Below are positions 16,647 through 26,353 of a stretch of DNA of 64,000 nucleotides, piece after piece; the first letter of the stretch is position 1, and each line of letters opens with the position of its first letter. Both the position numbers and the translations under genes were made by a program. The notes below the pieces were generated by a model, which saw only the letters and a list, made by a program, of their open reading frames with translations, was not told the DNA's origin and made no database searches. Origin of the DNA: Anaerolineaceae bacterium (GTDB taxonomy: Bacteria > Chloroflexota > Anaerolineae > Aggregatilineales > Phototrophicaceae); the NCBI GenBank assembly GCA_020634165.1, contig JACKCF010000002.1:434001-498000 (forward strand). The letters run 5' to 3'.

Positions 16647-18410
16647 ATGGAGGTTAGAAAAGCAGTAAATGCTAGAAGATGGTTAACGGCTGTTGCTGGT
16701 ATAGGTGGGGGTCTGTTTCTGCTGGTTGTGTTAGCCCAACCCACAGGCTTACTCACAATGCACCCCATCGAGCAGTTACTATTCTTTGGCATTGCTGTAA
16801 CCACACCGTTGGCTATGCGGCTTTGTGTTGAGGAAGATCGAAATGGTCAAATCTCACAACTTTTTACGATAGCTATCGTCTTACAACCCATCGCTATCCT
16901 AGCGGCTGGGTTCGCACTCATCTTAGAACCAGGTTTGGTAGCAATTGGACTAGCGAGTTTATGGTTCATCCAGACTTTTCTGCTAGCCTTCTATGGTCTG
17001 ACTCGCTGGCTGAGGCGGCCTGTCGTTACTGTCGAAGAAATCTGTATAGATGCCGGACTGCTATATGTGCCAATTAGTGCTGTGTGGCTCCTTGCTTATT
17101 GCCTGGATTATGCGCTGTTATCTTTTGATCGTATTTTTGTCCTTTTAACTGCTGTCCATTTTACATTTATCAGTCCGGGCGCTCTGGTCATCGCTGGAAT
17201 GGTGGGACGTGAACTCTATGGCTCCCCGCGATGGCGATTCTATCGTCGCGTTGCATGGGCACTCGTCATCAGTCCACTTCTTGTAGCGGTTGGCATCACT
17301 ATCTCACAGTATTCTAGTTCGCTTATTTTGGAAGCTGGTTCCGTTGTCCTGTTGGCAGGCAGTTTCCTCCTGCTGGCGATGATTAGCTTTGCCAGAAAGA
17401 CTACCTATTCCCGCCTGTCACGCTTACTTATTCTTATATCGACTTCTGCATTAATTGTGACAATGGGGTTAGCACTGGGATACTCTGTTGGTCGTCTAAC
17501 AGGTTGGTGGGCACTGTCACTGACTCAGATGATTCAATGGCATGGATGGTTGAACGCAGTTGCATTTACGTTTTGTGGGCTACTTGCATGGAATCTTATT
17601 GGACCGATTTCCCACATTCAACCATCTGGCATCCCATTCAGTCACATTCCGTGGAAATGGCATATGGGGCCAGATTTTTTCCAAAGAATCAATGGCATTG
17701 ATAATAGCAATGCGCCCCCACCTACAGGAATTGTTGACAACCTGATGGATTACGCTCGTCAGAATTTTGATCCGGGTCTGATCGCACCTGAGATCACATC
17801 ATTTTACGAACACACCGCCGACCATGAACTGCTGGTTTATCCAGAATGGCAACCTGGATTTCATTTTTTGGCGCGTATATACAAACAACTCAGTCGCCGT
17901 ATTGGCCAGATGAATTTCCCTCTATCACCTGATACATATGAGACTCATATTTCCAGTGCTATTGTTCCCCTCAAGGATGAACTAGATGGTCGTCAACGTG
18001 TCAGGGGGTGGGTGCGTACCTATACAAAAACGAAGCAAGCTGTCTATGTTGCTGCCTATTCATCACACTCTTACGAGCAATGCCGTTATATGAATATTGC
18101 GTTTCCGCTCCCATTTGGAAACCTAACGAGCATTCTCCGCTTAGAAGCACTGGCCAAACATCCCCACAGTGTTTTGCTGACAAGCTATAGTCAGCGCTGC
18201 CAGGATCAGGGTGTTTACTTCGCTAGTCGCTTGCTAGATATTCGTCTACCAATCAACGAGACAATCTCTGTTTTTACCAGCGATACTATCTACGATGGCT
18301 ATCCATCTGATTTCCCAATCGGAACGATTATCGCTGAACATAAGATGTGGTTGCTTGGAATGCACTGTTTAACTTTGCACTATAGCATCAAGCCGACAGC
18401 AAATCCTTGA
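16647..18410 (+). CDS. Polytopic membrane protein with C-terminal soluble domain, unknown function
   Basis: 587 residues. The first 330 contain about ten hydrophobic segments, starting with a signal-anchor (15-35). They resemble the YndJ-like membrane proteins, with a motif 'QMIQWHGWLNAVAFTFCGLLAWNLIG' in the last part that suits a lipid- or metal-facing helix. Residues 350-587 form a soluble, beta-rich domain (for example SFYEHTADHELLVYPEWQPG). It begins 26 bases after the DinB gene. It uses more AT-rich codons than its neighbours. The YndJ comparison is from memory and tentative. Confidence 0.6.
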   Translation: MEVRKAVNARRWLTAVAGIGGGLFLLVVLAQPTGLLTMHPIEQLLFFGIAVTTPLAMRLCVEEDRNGQISQLFTIAIVLQPIAILAAGFALILEPGLVAIGLASLWFIQTFLLAFYGLTRWLRRPVVTVEEICIDAGLLYVPISAVWLLAYCLDYALLSFDRIFVLLTAVHFTFISPGALVIAGMVGRELYGSPRWRFYRRVAWALVISPLLVAVGITISQYSSSLILEAGSVVLLAGSFLLLAMISFARKTTYSRLSRLLILISTSALIVTMGLALGYSVGRLTGWWALSLTQMIQWHGWLNAVAFTFCGLLAWNLIGPISHIQPSGIPFSHIPWKWHMGPDFFQRINGIDNSNAPPPTGIVDNLMDYARQNFDPGLIAPEITSFYEHTADHELLVYPEWQPGFHFLARIYKQLSRRIGQMNFPLSPDTYETHISSAIVPLKDELDGRQRVRGWVRTYTKTKQAVYVAAYSSHSYEQCRYMNIAFPLPFGNLTSILRLEALAKHPHSVLLTSYSQRCQDQGVYFASRLLDIRLPINETISVFTSDTIYDGYPSDFPIGTIIAEHKMWLLGMHCLTLHYSIKPTANP

Positions 18411-18771
18411 CACGCCACCAAAATCCTGTCACACTATGAGGGTCATGGCGGGTCACTAGGTGGCCTCCCCTGATTTTCTGTCAACCGTAATCAGTAGGCA
18501 AAACATGGCCGGTCGCAGCAGCTAACATATTTCACGCACTCTGACACCTGAGTCGATCTTTCGGGCTGTCCGGGCTGCCTTATGCTCCTGCTGTGACAAA
18601 ACACGACCTGTTTTCGGTTGGTCAACACCACATCGACGCACTGCGCTGCATTTGGGTACGCCCGTATGGGATTGCTCGAAGCGGCGTTTTTCATTTCCAG
18701 TAAAACAGCTATCCAGAAATTAGCGATTATCAGATAGCGAAACTGGAATCCAGTTGAGCGTGTGAGAACAA
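18411..18771. other. Intergenic stretch without recognisable genes
   Basis: About 360 bases with short frames only. No good ribosome site or conserved RNA is seen. A weak GC-rich hairpin near 18670-18690 is followed by TTTTT and might end the upstream transcript. Confidence 0.5.
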
Positions 18772-18881
18772 AACCCCTCCCCTAAATCCCCTCCGTGATG
18801 TGAGGGGACTTGTGCCTGCTGCCACGTTGGTTAGAAAGGCATCCTTCCACCTCATGGGGGAAGGACTTGAGGATAGGGGTC
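18772..18881. repeat. Dispersed intergenic repeat, family A copy 3 (inverted)
   Basis: Starts AACCCCTCCCCTAAATCCCC and ends GAGGATAGGGGTC. It contains AAGGCATCCTTCC. It is the reverse complement in layout of the copies at 14080 and 29622 and lies upstream of the ABC-F gene. Confidence 0.8.
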
Positions 18882-18947
18882 GGATAGTCAGTCGAATCGC
18901 TCAATCAATATGCACTAGTGCAATTAAATGTGGGAGGACTCCCCTCT

Positions 18948-20579
18948 ATGTTACAAGTCAATAAACTCAGCCTGCGCTACCCAGGCGCAGAAGACTATAC
19001 CCTCAAAGATGTCTCGTTCGTGGTTAACAGCGGCGAGCGCCTGGGCGTGGTTGGGCCAAACGGCAGTGGCAAATCGACGCTGCTGCGCTGCATCACGGGG
19101 GAACTGGCCCCCGACAGCGGCGGCATCCATATGCAGACAGGCACGCGCTTAGGCTATCTGGCGCAGGGGCTGGCCTTCGATGATACGACCACCGTCTATG
19201 ATGCTGTGCTGCCGCTCGCATCCGAATTGGCCCAGGCCGAAGCTGAACTCGAACGGCTGTCAATGGCAATGGCCGAGAGCAACGGCGCCGAAATGGACGC
19301 TTATTCCAGTGCGCTGGACCGCTTGACCGTGTTGGCGCAGTTGGTCGATGAAGGGGCCGCCGAACGTACCCTGCATGAACTCGACCTGGATGTGCCTTTC
19401 GACTGGCAGGTTGGCGCGCTCAGTGGCGGCCAGAAAACACGCCTGATGCTGGCGCGCGTGCTGCTCAGTCAGCCGCAGGTGCTGGTGCTCGATGAGCCGA
19501 CCAATCACCTCGATATCGAGGCGCTTACCTGGCTGGAAAACTGGCTGAACCGCTTCGATGGCGCGGTCATCGTCGTCAGTCATGACCGCGCTTTTCTGGA
19601 CCGCATCGCCACGCATATCCTGGCGCTGGATACGGATACTTACGAGGCGCGGCATCTGGCGGGGAACTACAGCGACTATCTGGATACCATCGCCTATGAA
19701 CGCGATCAGCAGTGGTCGCAGTGGCGCGATCAGGAAGTCGAAATCGAGCGTATGAAGCAGGACATTCGCCGTGTGAGTGACCGCGCCCAGAAGAAGGAAG
19801 CCGGTACCCAGCATGATTTCCATCGGGCACGGGCCAAGCAGTTGATGCGCAAAGCCGTCGCGCGTAAGGCCCGTCTGGAGCGCTACATCGACAGCGATGA
19901 CCGCGTCGATAAGCCGCAGCAAACCTGGGACATCAAGCTCGACTTTGACCAGTTGCCGCGCGCTTATGGTGATGTCGTCACGCTGGAAGGCGCCTCCATT
20001 GGCTATGACAAGCCGCTGGTCACGGGCATCGAAGCCATTGCTCAGGGCGAGGATCGTATTGCGATCATCGGCCCGAACGGGGGAGGTAAATCCACGCTGG
20101 TGAAGACCATCCTCGGCGAGATTCCGCCTCTGGGGGGCATCGTGCGTTTAGGAGGTAACGTCAAAGCGGGCTATCTGGCGCAGGAGCAGGACATCCTCGA
20201 CCCGAACGACACGCCGTTGACCACGCTGCAAAGCCAGGTTGCCATGAGTGAAACCGACGCGCGTTCGTTTTTGCACTTCTTCCTGTTCGGTGGTGATGAT
20301 GCCCTGCGCAGCAATGCCTTACTCAGTTACGGTGAACGCGCCCGCCTGATGCTGGCTTTGCTTGTCGCACGCGGCTGCAACCTGTTGATTCTGGATGAGC
20401 CGCTCAATCACCTCGACCTGACTTCGCGTGAGCAATTCGAGCAAGCCTTACAGAACTATCCTGGCGCGCTATTGGTCGTCAGCCATGATCGCTGGTTTAT
20501 GGAACACGTCGCCACGCAAATCTGGCATATCAAAGATGGCGCATTGCGCGTGGATTACCCGATTAAGGAAACATCATGA
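18948..20579 (+). CDS. ABC-F family ATPase (translation factor type)
   Basis: 543 residues with two ABC ATPase domains and no membrane part. The first has Walker A GPNGSGKST (36-44), signature LSGGQKTR and LVLDEPTNHLD. The second has GPNGGGKST (about 373), LSYGERARLML and LILDEPLNHLD. A charged helical linker (about 235-310) joins them. ABC-F proteins act on the ribosome in translation or antibiotic protection. ATG 18948 is preferred over GTG 18918 because GGGAGGA lies 10 bases upstream. The second signature is LSYGE and not LSGGE. The stop overlaps the next start (ATGA). Confidence 0.92.
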   Translation: MLQVNKLSLRYPGAEDYTLKDVSFVVNSGERLGVVGPNGSGKSTLLRCITGELAPDSGGIHMQTGTRLGYLAQGLAFDDTTTVYDAVLPLASELAQAEAELERLSMAMAESNGAEMDAYSSALDRLTVLAQLVDEGAAERTLHELDLDVPFDWQVGALSGGQKTRLMLARVLLSQPQVLVLDEPTNHLDIEALTWLENWLNRFDGAVIVVSHDRAFLDRIATHILALDTDTYEARHLAGNYSDYLDTIAYERDQQWSQWRDQEVEIERMKQDIRRVSDRAQKKEAGTQHDFHRARAKQLMRKAVARKARLERYIDSDDRVDKPQQTWDIKLDFDQLPRAYGDVVTLEGASIGYDKPLVTGIEAIAQGEDRIAIIGPNGGGKSTLVKTILGEIPPLGGIVRLGGNVKAGYLAQEQDILDPNDTPLTTLQSQVAMSETDARSFLHFFLFGGDDALRSNALLSYGERARLMLALLVARGCNLLILDEPLNHLDLTSREQFEQALQNYPGALLVVSHDRWFMEHVATQIWHIKDGALRVDYPIKETS

Positions 20580-21517
20580 CCGAATCACTAATTACTGCCA
20601 GGAGCTATGCTGGCGATGAAGATATGGCGCTCATTCAGCAGGCGAATGCCCGCTGGGCACAGATGGCGAGTTCCCTGGGGTATATTCACCCTGGGGACAT
20701 CGCCCATCGCCTGGGCAATGGCATGCGCAAAGCCACCATGCCACTGACGGAAACCGTCCAAATCTGGGAGAAGGACGGCGAAGTGGTAGGTTGGGTTGCC
20801 AACTACCAGTACTGGCATGGCTTTGAACTCCAGATACATCCCGATTATCGCGGCAGTGACCTGCACAACTGCATGGCTGATTGGGGCGAAGCCCAGGTGA
20901 AGGCCTATATCGAAAATCACCCAAGTGCGGAATCAGATGCTAAGAAGGAAATCTTCTGGGATTTGTTTGAGGGCGATGAAGCGACCGCGCGCCTGATGAA
21001 GGAACGCGGCTACAAGCCAGGTGACAAGTCCTTTTCTTACACTACCCGCGATCTATCCGAGCCGTTTGGACATGCAGCCTTGCCGGAATATTTTTCCATT
21101 CGGCAGGTGACGGGTCCGGAGGAAGTTGAGGCAATCATCGCTGTGCACAGTGGCGCGTTTGGGTCCGAGTGGACCGTTGAGCAGTATCTAAAGGTGATGG
21201 AAGGGCCAGGCTACTTAGCTGAACGCGAATGGGTTGTGGTTGAGCCTTTGGACACATTCGCGGCTTTCACCGTCACCTGGTTCGATGAGATCAACAAGAC
21301 GGGCCTGTTCGAGCCAGTCGGTACGCACGAGAAATATCAACGCGCAGGCCTGGGCCGTGCGCTGATGACGCATGTCATGTACCATATGCGCAATCAGGGT
21401 TTGGAGACAGCGATTGTCTGGCATGGGAACGATAATCCGGCATCAGCCGGATTATATGCCGCGCTGGGGTTCCAACGCCGCTATACCATTCAGGAAATGA
21501 AACGCGAGCTGACTTAG
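20576..21517 (+). CDS. Tandem GNAT-type acetyltransferase
   Basis: 313 residues with two GNAT-like halves. The N-terminal one (about 1-160) looks degenerate (HPDYRGSDLHNC). The C-terminal one has a clear acetyl-CoA signature (YQRAGLGRALMTHV) and the 'NPASAGLYAALGFQ' end typical of GNAT. The start overlaps the ABC-F stop by 4 bases, so they are translationally coupled. The substrate is unknown. Confidence 0.85.
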   Translation: MTESLITARSYAGDEDMALIQQANARWAQMASSLGYIHPGDIAHRLGNGMRKATMPLTETVQIWEKDGEVVGWVANYQYWHGFELQIHPDYRGSDLHNCMADWGEAQVKAYIENHPSAESDAKKEIFWDLFEGDEATARLMKERGYKPGDKSFSYTTRDLSEPFGHAALPEYFSIRQVTGPEEVEAIIAVHSGAFGSEWTVEQYLKVMEGPGYLAEREWVVVEPLDTFAAFTVTWFDEINKTGLFEPVGTHEKYQRAGLGRALMTHVMYHMRNQGLETAIVWHGNDNPASAGLYAALGFQRRYTIQEMKRELT

Positions 21518-21606
21518 AGCTGTTTAAGAGGAATTTTGCCCATTAATCTGCTCTTTGGTTAGCTCTAATAGCGAACCAAGACCGCTTTCATGTCAGCTTT
21601 ACCCTC

Positions 21607-21626
21607 TTATATTACGATGAATATAA
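21607..21626. promoter_or_regulatory. AT-rich inverted repeat upstream of csbD-like gene
   Basis: TTATATT (21607-21613) and AATATAA (21620-21626) form a perfect 7-bp inverted repeat with a 6-base gap, 24 bases before the start codon. It could be an operator or mark the -10 region. Confidence 0.35.
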
Positions 21627-21649
21627 CAGTAAGTTAGAGAGGGAATCAC

Positions 21650-21868
21650 ATGGCCGTCAGCGATAAATGGGAACAGATCAAGGGTCAGTGGAAGCAGTTC
21701 ACCGGTTCCGTTAAGGAGTACTGGGGCGAGCTGACCGACGACGAGATTATGGAAATCAACGGCGAACGTGAGCAGCTAGAGGGCAAAATCCAGGAAAAAT
21801 ATGGCATTGCCCGCGAAGAAGCTCGCGAACAGGTCAGCAAATGGCTGGATAAGCATTTGAACAACTAG
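21650..21868 (+). CDS. CsbD-like stress protein
   Basis: 72 residues, soluble, highly charged and helical. The start 'DKWEQIKGQWKQFTGSVKEYWG' region and the 'GEREQLEGKIQEKYG' part match the CsbD family, general-stress proteins of unknown biochemical role. Length is typical (60-75). AGAGAGGG precedes the ATG. It is monocistronic with its own terminator. Confidence 0.92.
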   Translation: MAVSDKWEQIKGQWKQFTGSVKEYWGELTDDEIMEINGEREQLEGKIQEKYGIAREEAREQVSKWLDKHLNN

Positions 21869-21887
21869 CCAAACTCCCCCTGGCTAC

Positions 21888-21914
21888 GGAGCACTCTTTA
21901 GGGTGCTCCTTTTT
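21888..21914 (+). terminator. Rho-independent terminator of csbD-like gene
   Basis: GGAGCAC (21888-21894) pairs with GTGCTCC (21903-21909), followed by TTTTT. Confidence 0.92.
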
Positions 21915-22060
21915 ATTTTCCCCTATCCAATCGTATGATGGACCTTTATGACCCCTTGTTAGTCTGGTAGGATAGATGAACCGAAATCGGGACTTTCTCG
22001 TATAAGACAGTAGACAAACCTGTTTTCTGGGCAAATAAGAGTAACGAGGGGAATTACCTG

Positions 22061-22144
22061 ATGAAGCTGACCATTTTCCTGGGCGGTGGCAAGGGCAAGC
22101 CGGACAAAGATAAGCAGACCAAAGACAAAGCCAGCCACGCTTAG
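22061..22144 (+). CDS. Possible 27-residue Lys-rich small protein
   Basis: ATG at 22061 follows GAGGGGA with an 8-base gap. The short frame encodes MKLTIFLGGG then a Lys/Asp-rich tail (KGKPDKDKQTKDKASHA) and ends in TAG. The strong ribosome site and skewed, non-random composition argue for translation. Nothing else explains the 300 bases between csbD and the acyltransferase gene. Function is unknown. Confidence 0.4.
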   Translation: MKLTIFLGGGKGKPDKDKQTKDKASHA

Positions 22145-22187
22145 CTCTCGCAAGCAGGGCTGGCAACAGGCATACAAGAAGTAGCAG

Positions 22188-23306
22188 TCAGGGTGTTTCG
22201 ACGGCTGCTAGCTGACGCTTTTCATTGTTAAATTTGATGCCAAACAGCGGCCGTATCCACTTGATGCGCCGAATGATCTCATACAGGATCATAGCAATGC
22301 CAAAGGTGCCCACCAGCAATAGGGCCAGCTTGAGTCCTGCGGCGAGTTCCAGCGGCAGGATGTAGTAAGACAGCATGAACTGTATCGGCAGATGCAGAAT
22401 ATACACAGGATAAACTGCCGCACTGACATAACGCAGCAAAGCGGAATCACGGTTCAGGTAAACCGAACCAAAGCCGAGAATCGCCAGCATCCAGCTTGCA
22501 CTCTCCAGACCTGAGAGCGCATCTTGCAGGTTCCCTGTCTCAACAGGCCACATGCGAGCCAGGAACAACCCAAAAGCCAGGGCCAGAGTTGGCCAGCGAA
22601 ACCCTTTTATCCCTCGCCAAAAACTATCGCCCATCGAGACAAAAACAAATCCGACCAGGAAACACACCATCCCCAGCCAGAAGCCGTGCGCTGTATCGGC
22701 ATAGGTGACGTAATCATCACCAGGTTTCAGGATAATGGCCTCTGCCACAATCGGGATGATGAACAGGGACAGTCCCAATGGAATTTGCGCCGCAGACCGA
22801 AATATCCGCAGAACGGGGTTGTTCGGGCGCTGCCGGAACCATACGAAAACAGGCAGCAGCACCAGGACATAGATAAAGATGTTCGCCAGGAACCATAAAT
22901 GCCACATGCCAGGTTCGTAAACAGCATCGTGATAATAGAATTGCACGACAAAATACAGGCAAATCGGCCCGATAAAGAAATAGCCAAATACCAGCGGCAG
23001 TAGAATACGGACTGTGCGATCTTTCAGCAGTTCCAGCCAGTTACGGCGCTCCATCGCAAAGCGAACGCCCATGCCGGAAATCAGGAACAACAGCGGAATA
23101 CGCCATACATTGATGAGCGACATGCCGATCCAAAGGCTTTCAATTGAGTCCTGATTACCCATGAACCAGATGTAGCGCGCCCACGGCTGAAAACTAATGA
23201 CGATATGGTAGATAATCAATAAGCCAAGTGCGAGCGTCCTTAGCCAGTCCACATCGTAACGACGTGCTCGCTTCGTCCCCACAACTGTTTCTATGTTGGT
23301 TTCCAT
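22188..23306 (-). CDS. Acyltransferase family 3 membrane protein
   Basis: 372 residues with about ten membrane segments. The N-terminal RRYDVDWLRTLALGLLIIYH carries the conserved Arg-(x)-D-x-L-R and His of the acyltransferase-3 (OafA/OpgC) family, which moves acyl groups onto sugars of the envelope. AAGGAGGAGG lies just upstream of the ATG. It stands alone; the sugar acceptor is unknown. Confidence 0.85.
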   Translation of the reverse strand: METNIETVVGTKRARRYDVDWLRTLALGLLIIYHIVISFQPWARYIWFMGNQDSIESLWIGMSLINVWRIPLLFLISGMGVRFAMERRNWLELLKDRTVRILLPLVFGYFFIGPICLYFVVQFYYHDAVYEPGMWHLWFLANIFIYVLVLLPVFVWFRQRPNNPVLRIFRSAAQIPLGLSLFIIPIVAEAIILKPGDDYVTYADTAHGFWLGMVCFLVGFVFVSMGDSFWRGIKGFRWPTLALAFGLFLARMWPVETGNLQDALSGLESASWMLAILGFGSVYLNRDSALLRYVSAAVYPVYILHLPIQFMLSYYILPLELAAGLKLALLLVGTFGIAMILYEIIRRIKWIRPLFGIKFNNEKRQLAAVETP

Positions 23307-23449
23307 GCCTCCTCCTTACTGACCAATACGTTATTGCGATTGAGAAGGTGGCACAAGTCAGCCTTCTGGTCAGGGGAGAACCACAGATGGAACGCTGCCT
23401 TGCCTCGGCGTGTCTATAGACTACAGCCAAGGTAAAAGGGTAATGCACC

Positions 23450-24073
23450 ATGCGTACGTCATATACAATCGGGAAGATGCTGCTGATTGCGCTTTTCGCA
23501 CTCGGATGCAATCTGACCACTCCTGCCGCACCCGTAGACGACACCCTCACCGAGGAACTCACGCCCATACCCACCCCAAAGACCACCCAACCCGCATGGC
23601 CGGACGATTGGCAGCTCTTCGTCGATGACATCGGCGGCGTGGCTTTTGCTTTTCCACAAAGCTGGTCCATCATCCCTGTTTCGGAAGATATTCGGCGCCA
23701 GGGAACGGGCTATACCTATACACTGGCCTCGTTCGATCAGCAGACTGCCCCTGGCCGCGATGGCATCCCAGAGGGCAGCACCAAAGTCGACATCAGCATT
23801 GGCGCATTCGACGTTATGTTTCGCGATGACTACACTCTGGAGCAGGTCGCGAACTATGCCACGACATCCGATGGGGTACAGGAAGTTCTGGAACAAACGG
23901 CCATCACCCTGCCCGATGGCGCACCCGCAATCAAGATTCGCCTGATAGGTCGCTTCGGCGATGAATTCACCAGCTACATCATGAAAATTGGCGATACAGG
24001 CGTGTCCGTTGGCGGATTGGGTGCAGACATGGCGCTCGTTGAACAAATCGCGATGACGCTGCATGCTGCCTAG
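23450..24073 (+). CDS. Lipoprotein, unknown function
   Basis: 207 residues. A signal with lipobox LFALG-Cys20 is followed by a Pro/Thr linker (about 22-50) and a domain beginning 'VAFAFPQSWSIIPV'. This is the same kind of module as in the lipoprotein at 180-854, where the phrase is 'VTFMYPSGW'. It is likely anchored outside the cell membrane. Function is unknown. Confidence 0.75.
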   Translation: MRTSYTIGKMLLIALFALGCNLTTPAAPVDDTLTEELTPIPTPKTTQPAWPDDWQLFVDDIGGVAFAFPQSWSIIPVSEDIRRQGTGYTYTLASFDQQTAPGRDGIPEGSTKVDISIGAFDVMFRDDYTLEQVANYATTSDGVQEVLEQTAITLPDGAPAIKIRLIGRFGDEFTSYIMKIGDTGVSVGGLGADMALVEQIAMTLHAA

Positions 24074-24155
24074 GGAAGCAGATGATGAGAGGCTCGGAGG
24101 TCATCCTCCACGCCTCTGTAACCTCATAAGATCATTGAAATGAAGTACGTTATTG

Positions 24156-25130
24156 TCAAAATTTACATGGCTCAAAAATTGTTCTTATTCTCATTTGTTC
24201 AGGTTGCCAGAAGTTAGGATGTTCAGCATTTGTGTAACGCTCTAGATCAATTCCAGATGTCCAGTAAACAGGATTTTCTTGAGTAGAATCCGGCAATAGT
24301 GTTGTAGTATCAAATTCTGCACTAGAGAGATTTGCATTCCGAAGATTGGAGCCTTGTAAATCTGCACCCTGTAACATTGCACTTCTAAGATCAGCACCTT
24401 CTAGGTCTACTTCTTGTAGATTCGTGTTCTTAAGGTTTGCGCGTCCTAAACTGGCATCGACTAAGTTAGCTAAACGAAGCGCAGCGTTTTCTAAATTTAT
24501 GCCATCTAGCAACGCATTTTCTAGGTCAGCACCATAAAGTTGTGAATTTTTCAGATCAGCATCATATAACCTAACATGGCGTAAACAAGATTCATTAAGG
24601 TTAACATTGCGCATGACTGCTTTATCCATATAGGCTTCGCTTAAATTATTTCCGTATAATATTGAATTATCTAGCGTACCATCGTATAGCCACTGGAGTC
24701 TGTCTAATTGGCGTACCGCTTCTATTGCGATGCTGTTATCTGGACTACCTAGTTGCAATATCAGTTCAGCTTTTTGGTTTTGTATATACTGATGTTGTTG
24801 GACAATTGTTACTAATATTCCAAATGTCAATGCATAGAAAACCGCGCTGAGTAAACTTGTTCCGCAGCTCTGAAGAATGTTCACTTTCCAACTTGAAGAA
24901 TTTGGGATTTGGTTAATCGAGGTTTCGGTGTAACTAGGTTCTCTGATTGGCGCAAGATATAAGGATGGTTTTCGACGATACCTTGGTTGTGGAATGTTGT
25001 TCTCCTTCGTTTTTAACCGTTCGCCTATACCAAAGAGAACTAAAGCAACAATGAGGAGGAGAAGAAGAGTTACTATTGTAAACACTAATTCCTCTGAGAT
25101 TGAATCTAGTAGTTGCTGCAAATCATTCAT
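24156..25130 (-). CDS. Membrane-anchored pentapeptide-repeat protein
   Basis: 324 residues. Two hydrophobic segments (about 16-35 and 88-110) precede about 20 pentapeptide repeats of the A(D/N)LXX type (residues about 165-270, for example LYGADLENALLDGINLENA), which fold as a right-handed quadrilateral helix. The gene is distinctly AT-rich compared with its neighbours and has a different codon choice, a sign of transfer. Function is unknown; pentapeptide repeats usually mediate protein contacts. Confidence 0.88.
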   Translation of the reverse strand: MNDLQQLLDSISEELVFTIVTLLLLLIVALVLFGIGERLKTKENNIPQPRYRRKPSLYLAPIREPSYTETSINQIPNSSSWKVNILQSCGTSLLSAVFYALTFGILVTIVQQHQYIQNQKAELILQLGSPDNSIAIEAVRQLDRLQWLYDGTLDNSILYGNNLSEAYMDKAVMRNVNLNESCLRHVRLYDADLKNSQLYGADLENALLDGINLENAALRLANLVDASLGRANLKNTNLQEVDLEGADLRSAMLQGADLQGSNLRNANLSSAEFDTTTLLPDSTQENPVYWTSGIDLERYTNAEHPNFWQPEQMRIRTIFEPCKF

Positions 25131-25300
25131 CGAAACTATTAGCCTCTACACAACTAACTTTATTATAGGACATGGCCTCTAAGTGTAAATGTCATTCCTG
25201 GCTTTCAGCGGGAATGTTTATTACAAGTTGATAATCATTTAGCTCTCACCTCTTGCAAGATAATCTTTAACTCCGACCCGACAGCCGCTATACTGCCCGC

Positions 25301-26338
25301 ATGGATGCTTCACAGCAGTACTTCCCCATGATGATCGTTGGCTTTGCCCTCGCGCTTGGCCTGACGCCCATTTCGCGCCAGGTTGCCATGCGCCTCGGCG
25401 TGGTCGATAAGCCCAATGTGCCGCGCAAAACCCATACCGATCACAAGCCGATGATGGGCGGATTGGCCATTTTCCTGGCCCTGAGCACGGCACTGCTGGT
25501 CTTTAGCCCGCCGGAAAGCTTCTGGACCTTCGTCGCGATTGTGGTCGGCGCAGCCATTCTGGCGATTGTGGGCGCGCTCGATGACCGCTTCGAGCTGTCG
25601 TGGCGGCTGCGATTTGGGGTGCAGTTCGTAGTGGCTTTCCTGATCGTACTGGCGGGGGTGCAGATTCGGCTGCTGGGCACCCAGCTCATTGATATACCGA
25701 TCACGCTGGTCTGGATCGTCGCCCTGACCAATGCGGCCAACTTCCTGGATAACATGGACGGCCTGACGGCTGGCCTCTCGACGATTGCGTCGTTCTGGTT
25801 TTTGGTGATTGCCCTGACTGAAGCCGAATACGCTGTGACCATGCTGGCGGCGGCGACCTTTGGCAGTGCACTTGGCTTCCTGATCTACAACTTCAATCCG
25901 GCCAGCACCTTCATGGGTGATATGGGCGCGCTGGTACTGGGGTTCATCATGGCCGTGCTGGCGATCATGCTCAAATTTGGCAACCAGCCGCTCGGTGTAA
26001 GCTGGATGGTGCCAGTGCTGGTTTTGGCGCTGCCCATCACGGACATCAGCCTGGTGGTGTTTACGCGCCTGTCCGAGGGGCGCTCCCCGGCGCAGGCCGG
26101 TCGTGACCATACTTCGCACCGCCTGCTGACGCTCAAATTCAGCCCGCGCATGACCCTGGCCGCACTCTATACGTTCTGCTTTTTATATGGCATGTTGGGC
26201 TATCTGGTGGCCATCAATCCGCCGGATGTTGCCTTTAGAATTGGCATTTTCGCGCTGGTGACGCTGGCAATCTGGCTGGCCTTTATGGTCTACATCCGCG
26301 AGCGCTACCAGAAGCGCGATAGCAAACAATCGACATAA
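25301..26338 (+). CDS. WecA/MraY-family undecaprenyl-phosphate sugar-phosphate transferase
   Basis: 345 residues with about ten or eleven membrane helices. It has the family motifs PRKTHTDHKPMMGG (cytoplasmic loop 1), GALDDRFELSW (Asp-Asp for Mg), NAANFLDNMDGLTAG, FNPASTFMGDMGAL and the His-rich loop GRDHTSHRLL. Such enzymes load a sugar phosphate from a UDP-sugar onto undecaprenyl phosphate to start a cell-wall glycan. The HxxHxLL-like RDHTSHRLL points to the WecA/TagO branch rather than MraY. The following DUF4177 and GT4 genes are on the same strand and may belong to the pathway. Confidence 0.93.
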   Translation: MDASQQYFPMMIVGFALALGLTPISRQVAMRLGVVDKPNVPRKTHTDHKPMMGGLAIFLALSTALLVFSPPESFWTFVAIVVGAAILAIVGALDDRFELSWRLRFGVQFVVAFLIVLAGVQIRLLGTQLIDIPITLVWIVALTNAANFLDNMDGLTAGLSTIASFWFLVIALTEAEYAVTMLAAATFGSALGFLIYNFNPASTFMGDMGALVLGFIMAVLAIMLKFGNQPLGVSWMVPVLVLALPITDISLVVFTRLSEGRSPAQAGRDHTSHRLLTLKFSPRMTLAALYTFCFLYGMLGYLVAINPPDVAFRIGIFALVTLAIWLAFMVYIRERYQKRDSKQST

Positions 26339-26353
26339 TAAGGAGTCCCTACC

